Source: Dinochytrium kinnereticum | Taxonomy: Eukaryota > Chytridiomycota > Chytridiomycetes > Chytridiales > Chytridiaceae | Assembly (NCBI GenBank): GCA_027604005.1 | Contig: JADGJT010000131.1 | Span: 42,100 to 54,852 of the forward strand | Direction of reading: 5' to 3' | Length of the DNA: 12,753 nucleotides | Shown here: positions 1 to 8,600 of the stretch, one piece after another | Position numbering within the stretch: position 1 is the first letter of the stretch | Layout of the letters: every line of letters begins with the position of its first letter | Made by a program: the position numbers and the translations under genes | The notes under the pieces: generated by a model | What the model saw: the letters and a program-made list of their open reading frames with translations, nothing else | Told to the model about the DNA's origin: nothing | The model's database searches: none

Positions 1-64
1 CCCCCCCCCCCCCCCCGCAACATTCCCCTTCCCCCCCCCACACCCCCCCCACCCCCCCCCCCCC
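1..64. repeat. C-rich homopolymer/low-complexity tract
   Basis: The first 64 bases are almost pure C, with a few A, T and G interruptions. No reading frame or motif can be read from them. A long C run at the very start of a sequence may be a genuine low-complexity tract or an assembly edge artefact. Confidence 0.85.
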
Positions 65-388
65 ACCCCCACCCGGCCCCCGCCAAATAGAGGCAAAGCT
101 GTCCACGGTTAAAAGGTGGTATCGGACATTGCCATGATCCACAAGAGCACAACAACAACAACAACGAAAAAAGCCCCGAGGGGGAAGGGTTAAGTGGGAG
201 GAAGAGACAAATTGTTTTTCATGCACGACCGATTGAACAGGGAAAAGAGCGTCAAACCCCGTTAGGTCGAGTCAAAGAGCGACAAAGGGGGTAAAGCAGG
301 ATACCAACAACAAAATGCGGGGTGAAAGGTTGACAAGCAAAGAGAGGGAAAGCGATTCTGGTAAGGCACCCAAGATCAAATTCAAATC
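65..388. other. Non-coding 3' flank of the PHD-finger gene
   Basis: No supported gene is seen in these 324 bases. They lie downstream of the minus-strand PHD-finger gene and probably hold its 3' untranslated region. A short (AAC)n microsatellite with about five to six units sits at about 148-165. The rest is purine-rich on the plus strand (many GGG, AAAG and GAGA runs) with no clear polyadenylation hexamer. Confidence 0.5.
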
Positions 389-571
389 CTACTTCTTCGC
401 GAGCTTCAGCCCCGCATACTTCCTATTCCACTCCGCAATCATTTGCTGAAGGTGCAAAAACACTTCAACGCTCGTCCTTCCATCATCAACATCACCAACC
501 CTCCCCCTCTTCTCCTTCCTTCCCTCATCCGCAGCATCAACACCCTCCTCATCCTCCTCCTCCCTCCCCCT
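389..571 (-). other. Candidate C-terminal coding extension/terminal exon of the PHD-finger gene
   Basis: Immediately after the TAG at 574-572 the same minus-strand frame stays open for 60 codons and ends with TAG at 391-389. The peptide has an acidic first half (EEEDEEG) and an amphipathic end with the order TSVEVFLHLQQMIAEW, then a Tyr and a lysine-rich tail. From memory, fungal Cti6-type proteins end in a similar short helix with a Trp/Phe and an aromatic-Gly pair, so this segment is probably translated. It could be joined by a 45-nt intron at 616-572 (GTTGAC to AATTAG, phase 0). That intron would remove the TAG and give a protein of about 788 aa. The donor is weak. The alternative is that the protein really ends at 572. 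Confidence 0.45.
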
Positions 572-3500
572 CTAATTCCCCCCCAGAAGCGACCTCGCAA
601 GTTTCTCAATGTCAACTCCACCCCCTCCTCCCTCACAATCAGACCCCGCATGTCCCCCGCTCGAAGTCCCCGTACTGGCGTTGGGGGGAGAGCAAGACGA
701 CGAGTGGGACGCACGGGAGGATGGTGCGACGCCTGAGGAGGAGCCAGAGGAATTTGGGGGGTCGGGGTTGGGGTGGGCGGTTATTGCAGGTGGGGTTGTT
801 GGAGTTACGGGGGGGGATGCGACGGGGACGGACGGGAGGGTATGGTTGGTGACGGTGGTGGTGTCGATGGAAAAGGTTGAGGAGGTGGATGACGAGGTCT
901 GGGAGAGCGGCGGGGTTGGGAGGTGGGTAGGGCTCGCGCGCCCGTCGGTTGTCGTGTCGGCGGAGTCGCTTTTTTCCAACGAGGAGATGGATTCGGACAC
1001 GAGAGATGCGGGAGCGCCGGACTGAACAGAGATTGCTAGTGACAAGAAAGAAAGAAAAAAGGGGGAAAAAAAAAAAGAAAAAAAAAATGCAATTTAGACT
1101 AAAGATCTCCCCGGTTTAAAAAAAAGAAATATCATTGCATAGCCGCGTGATCAGCCCATCCTCGAATAACAGAAAATAAAAAAATCACCTTTCTGCCCAA
1201 TGGTGCTATCATTACCCGTACAAGCCACTGTAGTACTCTTAGAAAGAACGCCTAGAGCAGCAGCAGCCTCCTCCTTTTCAGCAGCGGCCCTCTCAGCCCC
1301 CCTCCGGATCTTTTCAGCCACCTCAGGCGAGCAAGCCTCCAAAACCCCCGGCAAGGTGCTGAACGGAAACACCCCCAACCTAAACCAAGGGACCTCATCA
1401 GAAGCCTCATCAGCAAGGTTCGTCTGCACGCGTTGCATGTAATCAGCAATGGACCCAACTCGTTTTCTCATGTCTTGAATCGTCATGTCGGGGTGCAGTG
1501 AAGAAACTCTGGGTTTTGGCGGAAATTGGGAGGTGGTGGATGACGTGGCTTTCGTGGCAGCCTTGCCTTGCTTGGCTTTGCCCTTCCTTGCCTTTTTAGC
1601 CCTGGGTGCGGTCACAGCCTTTGCCTTTGAAGTGGTGGGTGTGGCATTCTCATCGTTAGCTGTGTCACCAGCATCCCCCTTTGCAAGCTCAGTCTCACTC
1701 AGCGCATTCTCATCCGGGAACGACCTCTTGAGGGAACGAGGCCCCCTGGAACTCTCTGACGCAACGCTCTCACCAGAAGACGACGATCGTCTTCCGGAAT
1801 TCGTCTTATCAGACGCAGTCTCCTGAGGGATCATCAACGCATCCACAGTCTCCTGAGCTTTGGGCGCATCCTTTGCAGCACTGGCAGCAGACGTAGGTCC
1901 AGTCTCCTGAACTTCAGCAGAGCTTGACGCCAAAGCCTCAGAGGCCGTCACATCAACAGCCATGGCATCGGTCTGCGCATCGTCGTCCTCAACAGTGTGA
2001 GCATGCTTTGCAGCCTTTCGCTTCCTGGCCACAGCCACGACGGGCGCGGGTTCAACGGCGCCTCGCTTTCTCTTGGAGATGCGGGAAGCGGACGCGGATG
2101 CCTCTTCTTCGGCCTTGTTGCAAGCAGCGCTGCTCGCGCTCCCACGCCGCTGACGGGCAGCAGTCAAGTCCTCCTCGCTGGAGACGGGGGTTGAGAGTCC
2201 TGCAACAAAACAAAAACAAAAATCAGTGAACACTCGAAATTGTCACAACAAATTGTCAGAAGCCAATTGACAATTCCAATCGACCCAGACTCCCTCGTCA
2301 GCCAAACGCTGCAAAAGGGGTTGGTTCGCTCTGCACCCAACGCGCGCCAACGCTGCGTCGCCCCTTTCAAACCCCCACAGATAAATAAAGAAGATGAACG
2401 AGGAGAAAGAGACGGTGTCTCACCTGCCGGCTGATCAGCTGCTTGTCGTTTGCCACCACTCCGAGGTCTACGCGTCACTGGCGCAACGGCGCGGCTAGGC
2501 CCAGCCTCAGCGGCAAGGCTGGGCGAATGGGATCGAGTGCCCTCCTTTGACCCAGGCCTTGAAGACCCAGTGGACTTGACCTGACCCCCTCTTCCCGTCG
2601 ACTCCTCCTTCCCCTGCGCCACCAAAGACCCAGCCTTGCCATTCGCCGCCTTTAAATCATCTGAAGAGGGCATTTTCACCGCGTCACGGCTGTTCATGGT
2701 GCTCCTCTTCTTGGAGTTGGCGTTGCCAGTCTTGGAAGCCTTGGTGGAGGTCGATTTTCGGGACGAAGGTTGGGAAGTTGAGGAGCCGCGGCCCTTGTGA
2801 GAGGTGGTAGAGCCGCCGCTTGTCTTTGCCGTGGCATTCCTTGAAGGCCTGCTTAAGAGAGACACGATCGAAATTGGGACGAAGGGCGGTCAGCAAGTGT
2901 GAAATTTTGACCAGAAGCAAAACCAAACCAACTCACTTCTTTGGGTAGGGGTGGTCCTCAGGCTTGCACAGCTCACAAAAGTAACTGTTGGGTTCATTCC
3001 CATCATCAATGCCCATGCACGCAGAGTGTTGCCAGACAAAGCACTCTTCGCATTGGATCATGGTAAGGCCGTCAACAGTGCCGTTGCAGACACATCGGCA
3101 CTCGCCATCTTGATCTTCTTCTTCTTCTTGAGCGTCATCGTCCGCGACGCCGTTGACGTTGGTTGGGTAAGCCTCGTCTTCCTCCTCTGTGGAGAAGTCT
3201 TCGAGAGGTGCGATTTTGTAGCTCGCAGGGCGGGCCACTCTTCTTGATGACACGGCAGAGGCTATGACGGTGTTTGGAATGTGGAATGGTGGAGAGAGAG
3301 AAAGGCGCGGGTTAGATGATGTGTTTGCAGCAATGAGAAGGCAGGCAAAGCAAAGACGGGAAGAGGCTTTCTGGCCATGATTGGCAGATTCCGTATCCTT
3401 TGCTCATCGTGAGCACACCATGTCCATCACCCCAAATCAGAGTGCCGAGAGCATATGAGGAACAGGCCCCCCTCATCCTGATGATTTTCAAACGTCCAGA

Positions 3501-3928
3501 TGAAGAAGAGTAGCAGGGGAGTTGAGGGTAGTGAAGTAGAGCAAGACCGACTTGGCTCACCAAAGCCGTCGTTATCCCATGACCTTGGCCCAACCATCAA
3601 CCCAAGCCCAGAGATGATCCAGCTAACCACCTCCCCCTCCCTTGTTTCTCGCGCTCTCCCTTTAAAGTGAACGCCATCAAGCCCTTCCATCGAAGGGTGA
3701 GCCAAGTTGTCACCCGCAACCCCCTCTCACCCGGTTCACCCGCCCAACCATCAGGAGAAAAAAAAAAATCCATCACCAGGCATCAAGGGTGGCGAGGGTC
3801 CATCCCACCATCGTCCAATAAGCAACGAGGTGATGATGTGGAGAGTGTGATGGGGGCGGTTTGGAGAGCAGGCCATTGTGGAGGGTGTTGAGGGGGAGAG
3901 TGAGGCGAGCAAAAGAAGACTCACCCAT
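572..3928 (-). CDS. PHD-finger protein, Cti6-like (Rpd3L histone deacetylase complex subunit candidate)
   Basis: I rebuilt five exons: 3928-3925, 3261-2937, 2848-2424, 2199-1189 and 1035-572. All junctions are GT-AG, phases are 1, 2, 1, 1, and the total is 2229 nt or 742 aa. The protein starts MASAVSSRR. A complete C4HC3 PHD finger lies at about residues 56-102, with ligands CVC, C72, C75, H80, C83, C97 and C100 and the aromatic WQH core. PHD fingers of this type usually bind methylated histone H3K4. A Ser/Ala/Lys-rich disordered middle follows, with basic nuclear-localisation-like clusters (SKRKRG, ARKRK, KKARKGKAK). A conserved-looking helix is at about 489-517 (DMRKRVGSIADYMQRV), which matches my memory of the Cti6 C-terminal region. 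Cti6 works in the nucleus with Rpd3/Sin3. The PHD call is firm and the Cti6 assignment is likely. The 3' end is uncertain because of the TAG at 574-572. An alternative first exon exists at 3705-3561. Confidence 0.7.
1036..1188 (-). other. Intron 4 of the PHD-finger gene with long polypyrimidine tract
   Basis: On the minus strand the intron runs from AAAG|GTGATT to CACTAG|CA and is 153 nt long in phase 1. The junction codon is GCA (Ala), and the frame continues into the Ser/Thr/Pro-rich exon 5. The last 60 nt before the acceptor read as long T and C runs, seen on the plus strand as A and G runs at about 1043-1087. This explains the poly-A-looking stretch without calling on any other element. 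Confidence 0.65.
2200..2423 (-). other. Intron 3 of the PHD-finger gene
   Basis: The intron runs GCAG|GTGAGA to TTGCAG|GA on the minus strand, is 224 nt long and is in phase 1, with GGA (Gly) at the junction. It has no in-frame stop, but its length is not a multiple of three, so retention would shift the frame downstream. A T-rich tract precedes the acceptor. Confidence 0.75.
2849..2936 (-). other. Intron 2 of the PHD-finger gene with NAGNAG tandem acceptor
   Basis: The donor is AAGAA|GTGAGT, a CTGACC branch-like site lies inside, and the 3' end reads TTAAGCAG on the minus strand. Either AAG or CAG can serve as the acceptor and both keep phase 2. Using the second gives Lys-Pro after the PHD finger. 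Using the first gives Asn-Arg-Pro, one residue more. Confidence 0.75.
3262..3924 (-). other. Long 5' intron of the PHD-finger gene, splitting the start codon from the body
   Basis: The minus strand reads GCCATGG|GTGAGT at the donor and TCATAG|CC at the acceptor, giving ATG GCC TCT GCC and then the PHD-bearing exon in frame. A CTAAC branch-like site lies about 55 nt before the acceptor. No ATG exists in frame between the acceptor and the PHD coding sequence, so an upstream exon is required. The intron is 663 nt, much longer than the others. Within it, 3705-3561 is an open stretch that starts with ATG and ends at another GTGAGC donor in the same phase, a possible alternative first exon. Nothing else was seen in this stretch. 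Confidence 0.55.
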
Positions 3929-4218
3929 GGCGATACCGAAAAACGAGCGAGCTGCAGTGAAGGGAGCTGGAGAAAGCGATTCGACGGACGTCAACAGCAA
4001 CGGCGCAAGTGCACAAGCTGCCGTGTCCCGAGTTGGCTGGCCGACAAGGATGCAGGTAGACAACCCCGTCAGAGACAGGATGGGGGGTAGAGTCCGTCAG
4101 GTGGATTGCGAGCAAGGAGCGCTTGCCCGTCGGCAGGGAGCGGAGGACGGCAGCAGCCGGTGTCGTCTCGGTGGAGGCCGTTGCAGTGCTCGGCAGGTGC
4201 GGGTGGGCAGCGGCAGCA

Positions 4219-4263
4219 GCAGGCAGGCAGGCAGGCAGGCAGGAGCGCAGGCAGGCAGGCAGG
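4219..4263. repeat. (GCAG)n tetranucleotide microsatellite
   Basis: About six GCAG units run at 4219-4243 and about four more at 4246-4263, separated by a short interruption (AGCGC). Reading this repeat in any frame gives Ala-Gly-Arg-Gln or Cys-Leu-Pro-Ala periodic peptides. This accounts for the long spurious open frames across 4100-4600. Confidence 0.9.
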
Positions 4264-5222
4264 GAGAGGAAGGGCAGCAAAGGGACAGAATGTTTTCCTT
4301 GTTGCGGGCAGCCAGCGAGGCCAAAGAGCACTGGCGGTAGAAACCATGGCACCGCGGGCAGTGCCGTGGCGGGGATTGTCAGTGCCATCTGCGCATGGGG
4401 CATGGATGGCTATGCCGCTGCAATGGACGGCAGGGAGCAGGCAGCAACCAGCAGGCAGCCCTGCCAGTGGTGGTAGATTGGCGTGGATGTCGCCGATCAA
4501 ACTGTGCCAGGCAGCCCAAACAAGGCGCAAACCCCCAGCCAAGGAGGCGAAGCGACGTGCTCGGGCGGGACGCGGGAGGGGACGGGCGGAAGGCACCAGA
4601 AGGTGGGAAGGGAAGGCGGCACGCGCGTATGCTGCCGTGCGTGGGGTCAGTCAATGCAAAAGGTTGGCCTCACACACGAGGAGAACGGCAGGACAAGCTT
4701 TCGAATTTGTTTGCCCCCGAGTCGCTCATGCTTGCGTGTGTGCGGGAGAAAGGGGTGCGAGGCCAGAGGACGCGCACGGGTGTCGCGGCGGCGGCGGTGC
4801 ATCAGCGAGGTGAGGCCGTCGCTGTCTTGCCTCCTCAGACCATCAGCATCAGCGGAGATGGTGGGCAGCCGAGTGACACAGCCAGCCCATGGATTGACAA
4901 TCCCCTTGGAGGCCGCGAAATGGCAGACGGTGAGCTGCCGGTGAGCTGCGCGATGCCTTCGTGAGGACACGCGGAGTCGAAAGCTCCTCACCTTCCGCAA
5001 CACGCTGGTCCATGGCAGACGTTGTGGGGAACTCCTGATCGCCCCTCCGACTCTGCGCTCACTCCTCCATATTCACACCGACCTGCGGAAGCACTCCTGC
5101 TTGGGCGGTGTTTAAAGGACGAGTGCGCGCGTTATTCCACTGCAACTATACCCTTTTATTCAAACAAGAGTCCGCATCACTGGAGGGGGGAGGAAAGAGA
5201 TGAGACCTAAGCAGATGAATAA

Positions 5223-5243
5223 ATGATGTTGAAATAACATCAT
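5223..5243. repeat. Perfect 8-bp inverted repeat with 5-nt spacer
   Basis: ATGATGTT is followed by GAAAT and then AACATCAT, its exact reverse complement. It lies about 360 nt upstream of the GRAM-TBC start codon. It could be a dimeric factor-binding site or chance. Confidence 0.4.
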
Positions 5244-5603
5244 CCGATGCCAGTGCAAACCACGCCCCAGCGTATGCTTGATAATCCAGCCGAGAGTTGT
5301 CCTGGCGTTGTTACCGCTGCTGGCTGATGATATGTGTATGGTCGAGCATGTTTTGAAAGAATGCGGACGGAAGCGTCCTGCCAGCGACATTCGAGGGCGA
5401 CCTTGAGGCAATGAACAGCATCCCTCCGGCATGCGCTCAGCCGTTCAAAGCACGCAGAACGCGCGCGTTGCCGCATCAAGACCATCGCCCGCAGCACCCA
5501 ACCGTCAAACACGCAGCGCGAGGAAACATGCAGATGCACCCCAACATACATCCCTCAAATAAAAAAATTTACGACCGCCTCAAGAGGAGAGCCATCACTC
5601 AAG

Positions 5604-8600
5604 ATGTTTGTCCTTCCGACGGTCTCGGATCTCTCCTCGTATTGGGAGACCATCAAGGTCAGGAGAAAACACACGGGCTCACTGTCTCTAACCGCCGGTT
5701 GGACACCCTGCAGGAAAACGACCTGTTCTTGCTGCAAAAGTCAAAGGAGCAGGAGAGTGCGATATGGAAGACGGTGATGGCGACAATTCAAAACGTGTGA
5801 GTTGCATGCAGTGTTTGCGGATGGCAGGTTGCTGAGAGTCTTGCGCATTTCTAGCTTTGATACGAAGCAGCCGCCGTACAGGATTATTTTGAAGAGTCCT
5901 CAGGGAACGGATGCGGGGCATATGGTTGCGGTGAGTTTTGCCTGTTCTTTTTCCTGGGAGGCAATGCCTTCTAATAAGCTGTTTCATTAGACCAGTGACT
6001 CTTTGATTGCCATCCAAAAGGACTGGCAATGGATAGAAGGTTTCGAAGCCTTTCGTATTTTATGGAATTAACGACCAAAAAGATAATCTTCTATCCGAGT
6101 TGAACGACCTCGAAGATCCGAACGACAAAGAGTCCTTTGCGGTATCAAAGTTTCAGTCACTCGTCACAAGCAGCGGTACAATTCAAAATACTTTTTCCCA
6201 TCTAATGGCTCATGATTGCTTTCAGAAAAAGACACTGATGAGAAGTCCTCTGATGCAAAGTTTCGAGCGGCTTCAAGGGCGTGGCGGCAGATTTTTAGGC
6301 TTCCAGAGAGCGAGAGGCTCGTTAACTGTTGGTTTTCGCCCTCTTCTTTCAATGACCAAACTGACCTCTTTCAAAAAAGTTTATTCCTGCGCATATCATA
6401 AGAAGCTGATCAACCAGGGCTGGATGTACCTCTCCATGTCTTATCTCTGCTTTTATTCTTTTGTTTTTGGAGTGGAGACAAGGGTGGTGATAGAGTTGAA
6501 AGACATTGAGGAACTGCAGAAAGATAAATCAAAGCGAGGCGTTTTTTCAGACGCCATCAAGATCATGACGAAAAACAAAACTGAGGTGGGTTTGGGTTTC
6601 CCTTTTGAAAGAGGATTCATCCGCATCCGAAAAATCTGACGCATTAACCCTGCTTATTTGAACAGCATCTCTTCTCAAACTTGTTTGCTAGAGATGAGAC
6701 GTTTGACCTTCTCGAGCACCTAACAAGTCTGGCAATGCAGCGTCTTCTAAACAACACGTCCGTCGACCCCGCTCCAGGTCTCGTATCAAGAGACCTGGAA
6801 ACCCTAGACTCTATCGATATCGACTTTGATATCAGCTTAAAATCTGGCCCGGCCCGTCCCCTAAAGCAAAGCTTCGAAGAACAAAAGCGCAACATCCGTT
6901 TCCAAAACCTCTTTAGCCTTTCCACCAAAGAGAGCCTTCGCGAAGAAGTTTCCTCAGTTTGCACCATCCTGATTTCAGGCGTCCAAACCAACTTTCACGG
7001 GAAACTCTTTCTCTCCGACACGTTCATCTGTTTCACATCCACAGCCAAATATCAGTGTCAGTTGATTCTTCCGTATTTTGCTGTCAAGAGGGTGGAAAGG
7101 ATCAACGCTCAGACGTCGACGATCGCCGTAACAGTGTGGCATCAGATGAAGATTTTGTTTCAAATTATTGGGGAGAAGAAGGTTTCCGATCAGTTTTCAG
7201 GGATTCTGAAGGAAAGGCTGCAGAACCATGTTGCTAGTATGAGACTTTTGAAACCGTTCTTGGTGACATGCGTTTCGGAGGAGTTGGTGGCTGATAAAGA
7301 GCCAACGCAGGGGGGGCTTGGATTGAAGTTTGGATATCTGGATTCGAAAAAGTATGTACATTAATTATGGCTTCTCTTTTTATTTCTTTTATCCCTTGTT
7401 TTGACACGGTATAAAGAACAAAGGAGAAGAATAAGCTTCGCTACTGGGTCGCTTACCAAAGAGGTAGGGTCTCTATTAAAGTATAGCCACTTAAACCCCT
7501 ATCTGCGTAGAATTTGGACGGAACTTGACCTTGGTTAGACTTCCAACCTTCATTAAGTTGGTTCGCATAGGTCTTCCAAACGCTCTTCGAGGTAAACTCT
7601 CACTTTTGACCCAGGTATGATATTGAACTCGTAAAATTTAGGTGAGATCTGGGAAAACTGCTGTGGAGCCATGGCCAAGAGGTTTGATTCTTATCTCATA
7701 ATCCAGACTTTTAAAAAATTACAAAGGTACCTGCATTCCGGATACTATGATAAGCTTCACGCCGACAATGCAGGAAAGCATTCTCTCTCGACGGAGGAGA
7801 TTGAGAAGGATTTGAATAGGTATAGCGAATGTACGTCGCTATGTTCTAACTGGGAAATGTAGGAGTTTGCCAGAGTACGCTGGGTATCAAACTGAAGAGG
7901 GCATTAACTCGTTGCGGCGGGTTTTATATGTGGGATTCTCTTTGCTTTGATTTAATGTTTAATGTTTAAAAGGCGTACTCGTTCCATGATCCCGAGATTG
8001 GATATTGTCAGGCCATGAATATTGTAGTCAGCGTTCTGTTGATCTACTTGACGGAAGAGCAAGCTTTCTGGATTCTTACAGTTTTAAGTGAAAGATTACT
8101 TCCGCAGTATTACAGGTTTCATTATTATGATTTTTCTGCTGTTTACATGTTTGATTAGCACAAACATGGTTGGCGCCGTTGTTGATAATGCCGTGTTTGA
8201 GAGCCTGGTATATAACATCTTTTTTTAATTCCGCATCGCTGATCTGTTTAGGTGACGAAATTAATGCCTATGCTATCCGATCATTTCAAGCGATATGAGA
8301 TACAGCTCTCGGTTGCATGTCTTCCTTGGTTCCTCAGCATTTTCATCAACTCTCTACCATTGCCTTTTGCTTTGAGGATCATTGATTGTTTCTTCTTGGA
8401 AGGACCAAAGGTATTGATTTTCTTTTCTTAATGGCTGTACCGGACTAATGTGTTGGTTTTAGGTTTTATTTCAAGTCGGGTAAGCTATTGCCCTCTTTCT
8501 TTTGCAGAACGAACGAGTGTTAAAGTATGATTCTTGGTTGATTCTAGGTTGGCGATTTTGAAAACAAATGGCGAAGCAATCCTCAAGGTTAAAGACGATG

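Larger units (their letters stand above)
3929..5603. promoter_or_regulatory. Divergent intergenic region (putative bidirectional promoter)
   Basis: This stretch of about 1.7 kb separates the start codons of the two divergent genes. It is GC-rich from about 3930 to 5000 and then becomes more mixed. It carries a GCAG-type repeat, many GGCA/TGCC words and a short perfect inverted repeat. Several long overlapping open frames exist on both strands, but they are compositional: they are rich in Arg, Gly, Ala and Gln, or in Cys, Pro and Leu, and mirror each other. I support no gene here. The region must contain both promoters and 5' leaders. An AT-rich element (CAAATAAAAAAATTTAC, about 5556-5572) lies about 35-50 nt before the plus-strand start codon. 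Confidence 0.5.

Noticed and set aside
1..64. C-rich edge as a telomere or regulatory element
   Set aside because: The C runs are irregular with no repeating telomere unit. A contig-edge or low-complexity origin is simpler.
439..1025. Overlapping Gly/Val- or Arg-rich frames on both strands
   Set aside because: They are out of phase with the spliced PHD gene. The plus-strand one and the minus-strand one are compositional shadows of exon 5 and its extension.
1485..1826. Plus-strand open frame antisense to PHD-gene exon 4
   Set aside because: It is a shadow of the real minus-strand coding sequence, which carries the nuclear-localisation-like clusters and the conserved helix.
4106..4813. Long plus-strand open frame of 235 codons, with mirror frames on the minus strand
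   Set aside because: Its openness comes from GCAG/GGCA-rich composition. The peptide is periodic Arg-Gln-Ala-Gly with no domain and equally long frames overlap on the opposite strand.
5411..5603. ATG at 5411 as the N-terminus of the GRAM-TBC protein
   Set aside because: The residues it encodes do not resemble the family. ATG 5604 in another frame, with a 56-nt intron, gives the expected N-terminus and continuous phase.
6100..6639. A 179-codon continuous frame across 6100-6639 as an unspliced exon
   Set aside because: Reading through gives peptide that departs from the GRAM family between 6176 and 6379. Splicing at 6176-6225 and 6328-6379 restores the [13 protein letters not shown] and [12 protein letters not shown] segments.
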